A DNA stretch of 64,000 bases from Chitinibacter sp. SCUT-21 (GTDB lineage Bacteria > Pseudomonadota > Gammaproteobacteria > Burkholderiales > Chitinibacteraceae), in the NCBI GenBank assembly GCA_041874755.1, contig CP102611.1:248001-312000 (forward strand). Direction: 5' to 3'. Both the position numbers and the translations under genes were made by a program. How positions within the stretch are numbered: position 1 is the first letter of the stretch; each line of letters starts with the position of its first letter. A model generated the notes under the pieces. It was not told where the DNA came from. It saw only the letters and a list, made by a program, of their open reading frames with translations, and made no database searches. Positions 35,223 to 43,736 of the stretch are shown here, piece by piece.

Positions 35223-36014
35223 TTAGCTCATCGCATTGGTGGATTCGAAAATGCGGCTAGCACTAGCGGCAACAAAACCCTGGTACAGTTGCCCATCTTG
35301 CTTGTAAAAACGTTCGGCAAATTCGTAATAGCAGCCTGGCACGGCGTACTGCTGAACATCGGCCAAATCAATCTTGACGTTTTTCGCCATAGTTGATGCC
35401 TGCATCAGCAATTCTTTTTCACTTCCCTTGATTAGCCCACCAGCAGAATTGAGTACGTATCCCATTGAACTCAGCTTATCTACGACATTGGCAAGAGATA
35501 CCCCAAGTGAATGAACTGCAATTGTAAAGTGGTTAGCATGAAAACCATGTACGGCTAGCCACGCAGCATATTCACTACAGCTAGCCAGTGCTTGATATTG
35601 CGTCAAGCTTGGCGCGGGCCATAATCGACCAGAGTAGAAAACCTCTGCTCCATGTACGCTTGGCGAAGGTAAATCGTGCAACAATTCATTCAATATTCCT
35701 TGCGCTTGCTCCGGCAATTGCTGGATGTGCAATTGGCTAAGAAAAATCAAGGGATCGCTTAATCTTGCCGGCACGTAACCCCAGGCGCTAAGGTGTTTAT
35801 CCGCAAACTGATATGGCGTGTCACGTCGATACCCCAACTCCAACAAAGGCTGCTCTAGGACCGACAAATTAATAGCCGGATGATCAAAGGTGCGAAAAGC
35901 AACATGGTCGTTTTGTACACTGGCACCACCGAATAAACCACGAATCGCGTCAGCCTCTGGCGCCAAAAGACAATAATCATCCCATAGCGCAGCAAAAAAA
36001 GTATCGATATCCAT
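35223..36014 (-). CDS. hglS: Short-form 2-oxoadipate dioxygenase/decarboxylase (HglS/DUF1338)
   Basis: A DUF1338-family Fe(II) enzyme that in Pseudomonas putida turns 2-oxoadipate into D-2-hydroxyglutarate and CO2, a late step of lysine breakdown. Likely metal ligands are His in NDHVAFRTF (near residue 37), His in HANHFTIAV (near residue 160) and Glu in CYYEFAERF (near residue 232). At 263 residues it is the short form, much smaller than P. putida HglS (about 460). AAGGTG precedes the ATG. First gene of the lysine operon. A 2-aminoadipate transaminase, which would bridge the steps, is not in this window. Confidence 0.85.
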   Translation of the reverse strand: MDIDTFFAALWDDYCLLAPEADAIRGLFGGASVQNDHVAFRTFDHPAINLSVLEQPLLELGYRRDTPYQFADKHLSAWGYVPARLSDPLIFLSQLHIQQLPEQAQGILNELLHDLPSPSVHGAEVFYSGRLWPAPSLTQYQALASCSEYAAWLAVHGFHANHFTIAVHSLGVSLANVVDKLSSMGYVLNSAGGLIKGSEKELLMQASTMAKNVKIDLADVQQYAVPGCYYEFAERFYKQDGQLYQGFVAASASRIFESTNAMS

Positions 36015-36192
36015 GATGGCACCTTACAAATCGTACTTACTGCAACATAGAGGTTATAGCTGGTGTGCGACTGCAACAAGCCGACTAGCGGTGATAAATA
36101 CCTTGCTTTTTTGCCGTTGATACTGATAAATCCATGTCGCAATACACGATTTCAATTAGACTTTGCCTACCTCAAAACACAGAGCGCCAAGA

Positions 36193-38082
36193 ATGAGCCA
36201 GCAGCATCAGGACAACCAATTCGATTTATTCAAGCAACGTCGTTTTATGCCCTTGTTTGTTACCCAATTTATGGGCGCATTTAACGATAATTTATTTAAA
36301 AATGCTTTTTTGGTTTTGGTGACATTTCATGGTCTGTCGATGATGGGCATGAATGCGCAAACCATTGTGAACCTCAGCGCAGGCATCTTTATGTTGCCGT
36401 TCTTTTTGTTTTCCGCGCTGGCAGGACAGCTGGCAGAAAAGTACGACAAAGCCGTTTTAGCTCGCTGGATTAAGATTTTAGAAGTTTGGATTATGCTCGC
36501 AGCGGGCGCTGGTTTTATATGGCATAACGCCTCTTTATTGATGTTCTGCTTATTTTTAATGGGTGTGCATTCAGCGTTATTTGGGCCGCTAAAATACTCA
36601 GTACTACCACAATATCTAAAAGAACAAGAACTATTAGGTGGCAACGGTCTAATTGAAATGGGCACATTTATTGCCATTCTGCTTGGGCAAATTGCTGGCA
36701 CCATGATCGTTCAAACTGGTGATCATGGCGAAAAACTCATTGTATTTGCATGCGTCGGCGTGGCTATCGCTGGCTATTTAAGCAGTCGAGCCATGCCCAG
36801 CGCCCCTCCGACCGCGCCAGACATTAAAATCAATTGGAATGTCTTTGCCGAAACCATGTTGATTATTCGCCATGTAAAACACAACAAAACTGTATTTAAT
36901 TGTTTATTAGGCATTTCTTGGTTTTGGTTTTTTGGCGCAGTTTATCTAACGCAATTCCCCGATTTCGCCAAATCGGTCCTGCACGGCAACGCCGATATTT
37001 ATACCCTACTGATGGCCATTTTCTCGCTAGGCGTTGGCATCGGCTCAATGTTGTGTGAAAAACTATCAGGTCGCCAAATCGAACTAGGCTTGGTGCCATT
37101 TGGCTCGATTGGTTTATCTGTGTTTGGCGTGGATTTGTATTTTGCCACCGCTAATTTGGTGCAAACTCAATATACACTAAGCACCTTTATGGTGGAGATC
37201 CAGCATTGGCGAGTCCTTGCAGATTTACTTTTAATTGGTGTGTTTGGCGGTTTTTTTATTGTGCCGTTGTATGCTCTGATTCAAGCTCGTACAGAGCGTG
37301 AATTCACCTCGCGCGCAATCGCAGCAAATAACATTCTGAATTCACTATTCATGGTAGTCGCTTCTATTATGAGTATTGCCTTACTCAGTATGGGTGTAGA
37401 ACTCCGTGAGCTACTGCTGATTGTGGCCGTAATGAATATTATTGTTGCGATTTATATTTATTCGCTCATCCCTGAATTTTTAATGCGCTTCTTGGTATGG
37501 ATTTTAACACATACACTTTATCGTGTTAAAAAACAAGGTTTAGAACATATCCCGAATGAGGGTCCCGCTGTATTGGTTTGCAATCATGTGAGCTATATGG
37601 ATGCTTTGGTGATTGCAGGCTCTATACGCCGCCCGATTCGGTTTGTTATGGACTACCAAATTTATAAATTGCCCGTACTCAATTTCATTTTCAGAACAGC
37701 AGGCACCATTCCGATTGGTACCGCCAAAGAAAATCCAGAAATAAAAGATGCAGCATTTGCACTAATTGCTCAAGCACTTAATAGCGGCGATTTAGTTTTG
37801 ATTTTCCCTGAGGGGCGTATCACCCGCAACGGGGAAATAAATCGTTTTATGCCTGGCATCGAGCGGATATTGAAAGAAACCCCCGTTCCTGTGATCCCAA
37901 TGGCGCTACAGGGACTTTGGGGTAGCTTTTTTAGCCGTAAAGATGGCGCCGCGATGATGAAATGGCCGCGCGGTTTGTTTAGCAAAATTGGCATTATCGT
38001 CGATCAAGCCATCGGCGCGAACGAGGCAGACCGACAGGCACTCGAAGACAAGGTGCGAGAACTACGCGGCAACAAGCTCTAG
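36193..38082 (+). CDS. LplT-type MFS transporter fused to PlsC-type acyltransferase
   Basis: The 629-residue inner-membrane protein has residues 1-410 as an MFS lysophospholipid-transporter-like domain (FMPLFVTQFMGAFNDNLFKN is typical of LplT). Residues ~430-625 are a 1-acylglycerophosphate acyltransferase domain with the HX4D box NHVSYMD and the glycerol-site FPEGRITRNG. It suggests flipping of lysophospholipid and re-acylation on one chain. The E. coli-type acyl-ACP synthetase module (Aas) is absent. The ATG at 36193 is preferred to an upstream TTG. Single gene, divergent from hglS. Confidence 0.9.
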   Translation: MSQQHQDNQFDLFKQRRFMPLFVTQFMGAFNDNLFKNAFLVLVTFHGLSMMGMNAQTIVNLSAGIFMLPFFLFSALAGQLAEKYDKAVLARWIKILEVWIMLAAGAGFIWHNASLLMFCLFLMGVHSALFGPLKYSVLPQYLKEQELLGGNGLIEMGTFIAILLGQIAGTMIVQTGDHGEKLIVFACVGVAIAGYLSSRAMPSAPPTAPDIKINWNVFAETMLIIRHVKHNKTVFNCLLGISWFWFFGAVYLTQFPDFAKSVLHGNADIYTLLMAIFSLGVGIGSMLCEKLSGRQIELGLVPFGSIGLSVFGVDLYFATANLVQTQYTLSTFMVEIQHWRVLADLLLIGVFGGFFIVPLYALIQARTEREFTSRAIAANNILNSLFMVVASIMSIALLSMGVELRELLLIVAVMNIIVAIYIYSLIPEFLMRFLVWILTHTLYRVKKQGLEHIPNEGPAVLVCNHVSYMDALVIAGSIRRPIRFVMDYQIYKLPVLNFIFRTAGTIPIGTAKENPEIKDAAFALIAQALNSGDLVLIFPEGRITRNGEINRFMPGIERILKETPVPVIPMALQGLWGSFFSRKDGAAMMKWPRGLFSKIGIIVDQAIGANEADRQALEDKVRELRGNKL

Positions 38083-38086
38083 TCAT

Positions 38087-38113
38087 AAAAAAGGGAGCGC
38101 ATCGCTCCCTTTT
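38087..38113. terminator. Bidirectional terminator after the LplT-PlsC gene
   Basis: AAGGGAGCG (38091-38099) and CGCTCCCTT (38103-38111) with loop CAT, flanked by A- and T-runs. Confidence 0.92.
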
Positions 38114-38130
38114 TCTTCGACAAGAATCAT

Positions 38131-38568
38131 TTATTTACAGTTCTTCTCTATGAAAGCCTGTTTCTCCGCAATTTCTTGGCGTTTTTTATCAGTCTCTAGA
38201 AACTCTACCGAGCCTTTTTCGTTGATTTCTTTAAACAGCTTGGCGTTAAGCAAGAAAGACAGGCGCTTCTGCGCCGCGCCACAAGCCGCCTCATCACGCG
38301 GAGGGTTCACCACCGCTTGCGCCGGCGTGCTGGCTGCAGGGTTGGGGACAACAGCAGATGCAGCTGATGCATCACCCCGCTTCTGTGTTGCCACACTGGT
38401 GACCGCCGTATCGCGAACATTTACTTTTTTTGATTTCGCAACACCTGCCGGTGGCGGTTGATCGGAATACACGACGCGGCCCGTTGAATCAACCCATTTA
38501 TAAACTTCAGCCTGAGCCGCCATCGATAAACAAGCTGCTGCAATGATGATACTTGTGCTTATACGCAT
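38131..38568 (-). CDS. DUF4124-domain exported protein
   Basis: A 145-residue exported protein. A clear signal peptide (residues 1-20, cleavage after AQA) is followed by the DUF4124 motif EVYKWVDSTGRVVYSDQPPP. A low-complexity Ala/Ser/Val/Pro linker (about 60-95) leads to a charged helical C-terminus with two cysteines. The family is periplasmic and of unknown function. It is a single gene ending at the shared terminator. Confidence 0.88.
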   Translation of the reverse strand: MRISTSIIIAAACLSMAAQAEVYKWVDSTGRVVYSDQPPPAGVAKSKKVNVRDTAVTSVATQKRGDASAASAVVPNPAASTPAQAVVNPPRDEAACGAAQKRLSFLLNAKLFKEINEKGSVEFLETDKKRQEIAEKQAFIEKNCK

Positions 38569-38630
38569 TATTCCAATCTCACCGAATCTAACTTACTCAC
38601 AATAACACATCCTGCCTATTTTGCTCTGTG

Positions 38631-38654
38631 AGCGCCTTCTCGACAGAAGGCGCT
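38631..38654 (-). terminator. Hairpin downstream of hldD, weak U-tract
   Basis: Perfect 10-bp stem AGCGCCTTCT (38631-38640) with AGAAGGCGCT (38645-38654), loop CGAC. On the minus strand only CACAGAGC follows, so termination may be Rho-aided or incomplete. Confidence 0.5.
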
Positions 38655-38665
38655 TTGCCGCTTGA

Positions 38666-39670
38666 TTAACGCTGACAGAGCAGGCTTTCAACGTAGCGTT
38701 TCACGCCCTGCTCGACGGTCAAGAATTTTTCTTGGTATCCCGCTTCGCGTAGTAGCGTTAAATCAGCCTCGGTAAAGCATTGATACTTGCCTTTTAGAGC
38801 TTCTGGAAATTCGGTGTACTCCAAAATGCCCTGCGCCAGCATCTCGTCCAATGTCAGGACTGGCTTACCTTCGGCAATACGGCACGTGTTGACTGCAGTA
38901 ATCGCGATATCGTTAAACGGCTGTGAATGACCGGTGCCCACGTTGTAAATTCCGCACACTTCTGGGTTTTCGAGGAACCATAAATTCACTTTAACAATAT
39001 CTTCCACAGACACGAAATCGCGCGTGTGGCCACCAGCAGGATAGCCGCCATACTCGCCAAACAATTTCACCTTGCCTGTGGCTTGGTATTGATTGAAATG
39101 GTGAAAAGCAACCGATGCCATTCGTTCTTTATGCCATTCACGAGGGCCGTAAACATTGAAATAGCGAAAACCAGCTACTTGCGCCGTAATTTCGCCTGAA
39201 GCAATGCGTTGGCGTAGCACTTGATCGAACAATAGCTTTGAGTAGCCATATACATTCAACGGCTTTTCGCAATCTGGCGTTTCAATAAAGCCGTTATCAC
39301 CATTGCCATAGGTTGCCGCTGATGAAGCGTATAAAAACTGTGCCTCTTCGGCCTGGCACCACTCAAACAAGCTCAAGGTGTACTGATAGTTATTATCCAT
39401 CATGTACTTACCGTTGTGCTCCATCGTGTCCGAACATGCACCTTGGTGCAAGACCGCAGTCACCATGCCATCGAATGTGCCGGACGAAAGCTCTTCGATA
39501 AAATCGTGCTTATCGAGGTAATGCGCAATCTGCAAATCCGCTAAATTGCGAAATTTATCGCCGCGCGTCAAATTATCGACAGCGATGATGTCGGTTTCGC
39601 CGCGCTCGTTCAACGCCTTGACTAGATTCGAACCAATAAAGCCCGCTGCGCCAGTTACGATAATTGCCAT
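38666..39670 (-). CDS. hldD: ADP-L-glycero-D-manno-heptose 6-epimerase
   Basis: LPS inner-core sugar synthesis: converts ADP-D-glycero- to ADP-L-glycero-D-manno-heptose. SDR-fold protein of 334 residues with [14 protein letters not shown] at the NADP site, the SSAATYG region, [10 protein letters not shown] (catalytic Tyr/Lys) and [18 protein letters not shown] precedes the ATG. It starts 10 nt after the GH9 gene and is the last gene of the mixed operon. Its partner kinase/adenylyltransferase gene hldE1 lies far away at about 57 kb. Confidence 0.95.
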   Translation of the reverse strand: MAIIVTGAAGFIGSNLVKALNERGETDIIAVDNLTRGDKFRNLADLQIAHYLDKHDFIEELSSGTFDGMVTAVLHQGACSDTMEHNGKYMMDNNYQYTLSLFEWCQAEEAQFLYASSAATYGNGDNGFIETPDCEKPLNVYGYSKLLFDQVLRQRIASGEITAQVAGFRYFNVYGPREWHKERMASVAFHHFNQYQATGKVKLFGEYGGYPAGGHTRDFVSVEDIVKVNLWFLENPEVCGIYNVGTGHSQPFNDIAITAVNTCRIAEGKPVLTLDEMLAQGILEYTEFPEALKGKYQCFTEADLTLLREAGYQEKFLTVEQGVKRYVESLLCQR

Positions 39671-39680
39671 TTTTTACCCC

Positions 39681-41468
39681 TTATTGATTCAAACTTGCCG
39701 TTGTCGCGATACGTGTGCACAGCGCTAAATAAAGCCAAGCTGCGTGCGGCATCCATTGTTCGGTCCAGCGCCAGCTATTGGCCATCGTTGCCACTTCGGA
39801 TGGACGAAAATCGATATCGCTTTCGTCATCAAGCCCACTGGTAATGCCGTTACAAACACCGCCAGCAGCGTTAAAAAAGCCCGGCTCGTAACGTGGATTG
39901 TTGCGACCCCAACCTTGCAGCATACACGCATCGTATGGGTTATTGCCCAATACCCAATCGAGCGCAGCTTGCTCGTATTTTTTTAGTTGCGCGACAAATT
40001 CAGCGTCGCCGCTAAATAGTTTTTGCGCGCGAGATGCCGCCGCGGCGATCGACCCCAAGCGGGCATTTTCACCCTGCCACCAGTAGCCAGTACCATTATC
40101 GTGCGGAACAAAGAACTGGGTATTGCCCGCAGAGCTATTATTCTGAACGTATTGGCGCGGATACCCAAAGGGGTTATTCACTTCAGCAAAGGTAATCTTT
40201 AACTCATAATCGTACGCTTTACGCAAAGCTGCCTTAATCTCGGGCAGCAAGGCATGCTGCGGAGCCACTTCAATAAAGCGCATCAGCGCGATATACGGTA
40301 AACCGGCTTCGGCGGCGTGAAAGAAGCTACGCTGGCCCAGATGGTCGGCCATAAACCAGCCTTCAGATTGCTGGCGTGCAAGTAGCGCTGTAACACGACG
40401 CTCTGCCGCCGCCAAATACACCGTATCAGGCGCAACTGCGTACAACTCACACGCCGCAAGCAAGGCGCAGTAGTCATCGATAATATTTTCTACGCTGTCT
40501 TCGAGGTAAGAAATATTATTGGCCTCAAGATCGCTAAACCCTTTTTTCGCCGCTGCCAAATAGTCGGCGCGGCTGAAATCGCCATCGCGACCGAGAGTTG
40601 ACGCACGCGCCAATGCCGCAATCGCTGAACCGCCACCTTGGCGATACGCCGATTGATACGTCGCGTATTTATCGCCTTTATTGGTTTTATATTCACACAA
40701 TGAACGACGCGCTGGGTCTTTACTCCATTGATCAAACTGCGTCATATAGAAAAAGCCCTGCTCGTCTTGCATGCGCACTAAAAAGTCCGCGCCATGACAA
40801 GCTTCATCGGTGATACGCTCGTAAAACCATTTGTTAAAGAACGCAACGCGCTCGTCTTCGTTTGGAATCAGGCCCAAAGCAATGTGGTCTTCGATCCAGA
40901 CTGGGCGCGCTGGAAATTGTCGCAAACCATCGATCAGATTCCACACGATTTGTGGTGTTTGCTGTGGGTTCATGTATTGCGCAAACGACAGGTGCGACAT
41001 GTATTTCGACGTATCGCCGGAAGCGTCATACCAGCCGCCGTGTACATCACGCACTTGATCCGACTCAACCACCGGCGCAGCACGATCGGCTTGATCGAAA
41101 ATCCCCGTGCAACGCTGGCCCTTAATGTAATGAACAATATCTGAAATCAATAATTCACCAAGCAAATGCTCGGCAATTTTAAAGGTGTGCGACACAAGCG
41201 GCGGCTGCACATCATCCACCACTAAAAAATATTCGCCGATTTGGGTTAACTCAGAAAAGTCAGCCTGCCAGTAGTGGCGTTTTTTGCCTTCAGACGTCCA
41301 ATTAGCAACTGAGCCTTGAGCCAAAACCGCACCACGACATACCGCTTGGCGCGTTTTCGCGTGATATACCGTGAACGATTTGCCAGTTAATTGATCTGGT
41401 GCTGCCTCAATTGTTGCCAACTTTTGATTTGCAGGCTCGAAACCTAAATGGTTAAAAATAATTTTCAA
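39681..41468 (-). CDS. GH9-family glycoside hydrolase (glucosaminidase/chitobiose-type)
   Basis: The 595-residue protein has an N-terminal Ig-like cellulase domain (residues 1-95) and a GH9 catalytic domain. The nucleophilic-water aspartates are in GGWYDASGDTSKY (near residue 150) and the proton-donor glutamate probably in SWRWTEQWMPHA near the end. The pattern resembles the Vibrio chitin-cluster GH9 proteins and the Photobacterium GH9 glucosaminidase, not plant-type cellulases. No signal peptide, so it would act in the cytoplasm on imported disaccharides. The start is a TTG with AGAGAG upstream. A ROK sugar kinase precedes it. Confidence 0.85.
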   Translation of the reverse strand: MKIIFNHLGFEPANQKLATIEAAPDQLTGKSFTVYHAKTRQAVCRGAVLAQGSVANWTSEGKKRHYWQADFSELTQIGEYFLVVDDVQPPLVSHTFKIAEHLLGELLISDIVHYIKGQRCTGIFDQADRAAPVVESDQVRDVHGGWYDASGDTSKYMSHLSFAQYMNPQQTPQIVWNLIDGLRQFPARPVWIEDHIALGLIPNEDERVAFFNKWFYERITDEACHGADFLVRMQDEQGFFYMTQFDQWSKDPARRSLCEYKTNKGDKYATYQSAYRQGGGSAIAALARASTLGRDGDFSRADYLAAAKKGFSDLEANNISYLEDSVENIIDDYCALLAACELYAVAPDTVYLAAAERRVTALLARQQSEGWFMADHLGQRSFFHAAEAGLPYIALMRFIEVAPQHALLPEIKAALRKAYDYELKITFAEVNNPFGYPRQYVQNNSSAGNTQFFVPHDNGTGYWWQGENARLGSIAAAASRAQKLFSGDAEFVAQLKKYEQAALDWVLGNNPYDACMLQGWGRNNPRYEPGFFNAAGGVCNGITSGLDDESDIDFRPSEVATMANSWRWTEQWMPHAAWLYLALCTRIATTASLNQ

Positions 41469-41533
41469 AATTTACTCTCTAAATTCAATAATTAAATGCT
41501 GTGCTCAGCAGTCGCCAACTCACTCGCAGTGAC

Positions 41534-42415
41534 CTACGATGAGCGATAGGTATTGAGCCAATTTTTAACCGCCCCAATCATGCCAGCATGATTGCCCGCA
41601 CTAGCTAAAACGACTTCGCTCATATTTTTGAAATCGGGCAACAGGACAGCCTGTAAAGCTTGTTGCAACTGAGTGAGAAAAACCTCCCCTCGCGCAGTAA
41701 TGCCGCCACCAATCACCAACCGCTCTGGGTTGATGGCGTATATCAAATTTGCCAAGCCTGTTGCCAGTAAGCGAAACCAATGTTCAACAACTAGCTTAAT
41801 TTGCTCGTCGCCTTGATCATAGCGCGCAAAAATAGCTCGACCATCTAAGACAGCATCTGCCTGTAGGTGTGCGGCCGCAGCTTGCAGTCCACGCATTGAT
41901 GCGTGATCTTCCCAAATCACACCATCAACGAGCATATAACCCCACTCACCCGCCGCCGCACGGTGGCCGCGGTAAATCCGATTATTGATAACGACCCCAC
42001 CGCCAATGCCGGTGCCGATGGCAACGGCAATATAGTTTTCAACGCCCTGCGCGGCGCCGCGCCAACCTTCGGCAATCGCTACGCAATTTACATCGTTATC
42101 TATTGCCACTGGCAATAGCAACGCAGTTTCAAGCTCTAGCTTCACATTCGTGCCGGTGTAACCTGCGATGGCTTCAGCAGCGCCCAACACAATACCCGTT
42201 TTCGCATCAATCAGGCCAAAACTACTAATGGCGATACCCGCAGGTTGATACTGTGTAATTAAAGGCTGAGCCAAAGTAATCAATACTTTGATCAAACCTG
42301 AGCCACCTTCGAGCTTGGGTGTATCGCACAACTGAGCGCTCAATACCTGCCCCGCCTCATCAACGATGCCGTACTTAATTTGTGTTCCGCCAATATCAAA
42401 AGCAATTAAATTCAT
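41534..42415 (-). CDS. ROK-family sugar kinase without the zinc-site cysteines
   Basis: A 293-residue kinase of the ROK family: ATP loop FDIGGTQIKYG at the start, catalytic DNDVNCVAIAE, GTGIGGGVV and the second phosphate motif near VIGGGI. The usual ROK zinc motif (CxCGxxGCxE) and the GExGH histidine are missing; the region reads GEWGYMLVDGVIWEDHASM. This resembles BglK-like glucoside kinases. With the GH9 neighbour it probably phosphorylates glucosamine, GlcNAc or glucose released from disaccharides. The ATG at 42415 has GGAA upstream. Confidence 0.85.
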   Translation of the reverse strand: MNLIAFDIGGTQIKYGIVDEAGQVLSAQLCDTPKLEGGSGLIKVLITLAQPLITQYQPAGIAISSFGLIDAKTGIVLGAAEAIAGYTGTNVKLELETALLLPVAIDNDVNCVAIAEGWRGAAQGVENYIAVAIGTGIGGGVVINNRIYRGHRAAAGEWGYMLVDGVIWEDHASMRGLQAAAAHLQADAVLDGRAIFARYDQGDEQIKLVVEHWFRLLATGLANLIYAINPERLVIGGGITARGEVFLTQLQQALQAVLLPDFKNMSEVVLASAGNHAGMIGAVKNWLNTYRSS

Positions 42416-42428
42416 TGAAATTCCAGCG

Positions 42429-43106
42429 TTAAGCACTCGCCCAATCAATAGGCGTTTTTTGATTTTCGATTAGATACGTATTGGCGGAAGAAAAATGTTT
42501 GCAACCAAAAAAACCACGATACGCGGACAATGGCGATGGATGCGCAGACTTTAATACACAATGCTGCGTTGCATCGATCAGCTCGGCCCGTTTATGGGCA
42601 TGCGAACCCCAAAGCAAAAACACCAACCCTTTTTGTGTAGTTGCTAGGTGTTGAATAATTGCATTACTAATCAAATCCCACCCTTGTTTAGCGTGCGAGC
42701 CAGCGCAATCTGCCCGCACGGTCAACGACGTATTCAACAACAAAACACCTTGCGCGGCCCAGCCCATCAGATTGCCGTGCCCAGGCGGAGTCACCCCCAA
42801 ATCACTTGCTAATTCTTGCCAGATATTGCGCAGCGATGGCGGCGTTTTAACGCCATGCGGTACAGAAAAAGCTAAGCCATGCGCCTCACCAGCTCCGTGG
42901 TATGGGTCTTGCCCTAAAATCACCACCTTGATCCGCTCGGGACTAAGCCCATCAAGCGCAGCAAACCAATTTGCTTGCGCTGGAAAAATGGTTTCAGTCT
43001 GCAATTCTTGCTGTAAAAAATTTTCTAGTTTCGTAATTTGCGGAAGATTTAGCGTTGGGGCCAATGCTTCGCGCCAAGCTGGCGGGATTTGTTCGGATAT
43101 ATTCAT
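42429..43106 (-). CDS. ung: Uracil-DNA glycosylase
   Basis: Removes uracil from DNA, first step of base-excision repair. The 225-residue family 1 UDG has the water-activating loop GQDPYHG, LLNTSLTV, LLWGSHAHK and the leucine loop HPSPLSAYRGF. Its ATG overlaps the stop of the upstream PilZ-like gene by 4 nt and is coupled to it. The ROK kinase gene follows after 13 nt. Confidence 0.96.
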   Translation of the reverse strand: MNISEQIPPAWREALAPTLNLPQITKLENFLQQELQTETIFPAQANWFAALDGLSPERIKVVILGQDPYHGAGEAHGLAFSVPHGVKTPPSLRNIWQELASDLGVTPPGHGNLMGWAAQGVLLLNTSLTVRADCAGSHAKQGWDLISNAIIQHLATTQKGLVFLLWGSHAHKRAELIDATQHCVLKSAHPSPLSAYRGFFGCKHFSSANTYLIENQKTPIDWASA

Positions 43107-43600
43107 GTTGCTGCTTGTCTTGATTGTTGTATGGCGCGTCTATGGTAACGAAACACCGTTTGCTCAAAATGATCTTGCAACTGCGGGCTCATCGCGCACA
43201 GATCAGCAACAAAGCACTTTGTATCGTTACCTGAGGAGTCAACGCTTGCAATTTTTGCCTTCAACGACAGCAATAAAGGAAATTGCAGAGAAAGACACAA
43301 ATTAATAACCCCCACTTCCCCTTCCGATAACGACTGCGTGCCTTGCCATGTAATTTGATTCATGCCAACACTAATCAATTGAGTGTTAGGCAAATCGATA
43401 GTCTGACTTTTCGCCAGCCACAGCAAGAGCAAATCTTGCTTAGCTTGCGCTAACTCAATGCTCTCATGCCCTTGTTCAAAATCAGCCAGAACCATTAAGT
43501 AGCGCAACACTTCCCAGTCGCCATGCCGAGGTTCTGCGTCATGCGATTGCCATGCAAATGGCAACTTAGCAGTAAAACTGGGGCCTAAAATGCTATTCAT
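43103..43600 (-). CDS. Putative atypical PilZ-domain c-di-GMP receptor
   Basis: A protein of about 165 residues from the ATG at 43600 (MNSILGPSFTAKLPFAWQ); the frame is also open to an ATG at 43651. A TATAAT (minus strand, 43634-43629) falls inside the longer form and favours the shorter start. The N-terminal region, a helical middle and the C-terminal FEQTVFRYHRRAIQQ resemble the atypical PilZ (tPilZ) family. That recognition is moderate, because the classic RxxxR and DxSxxG motifs are absent. First gene of the operon with ung, the ROK kinase, GH9 and hldD. Confidence 0.55.
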   Translation of the reverse strand: MNSILGPSFTAKLPFAWQSHDAEPRHGDWEVLRYLMVLADFEQGHESIELAQAKQDLLLLWLAKSQTIDLPNTQLISVGMNQITWQGTQSLSEGEVGVINLCLSLQFPLLLSLKAKIASVDSSGNDTKCFVADLCAMSPQLQDHFEQTVFRYHRRAIQQSRQAAT

Positions 43601-43628
43601 CACGGACGCACGCGAAAAAGATTCGCCA

Positions 43629-43634
43629 ATTATA
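43629..43634 (-). promoter_or_regulatory. -10 element of the PilZ-like/ung operon
   Basis: A perfect TATAAT on the minus strand, 29 nt before the ATG at 43600. The -35 region is weak. Confidence 0.45.
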
Positions 43635-43736
43635 GCGTTGAACACCACCATCGGGCGCGAATTGAACTGGAAAAATTGGCATTTAAAATTTTGCCGCAGC
43701 TAGAATGTAGCAACACCATTTAAAAGGCAGAACAAG

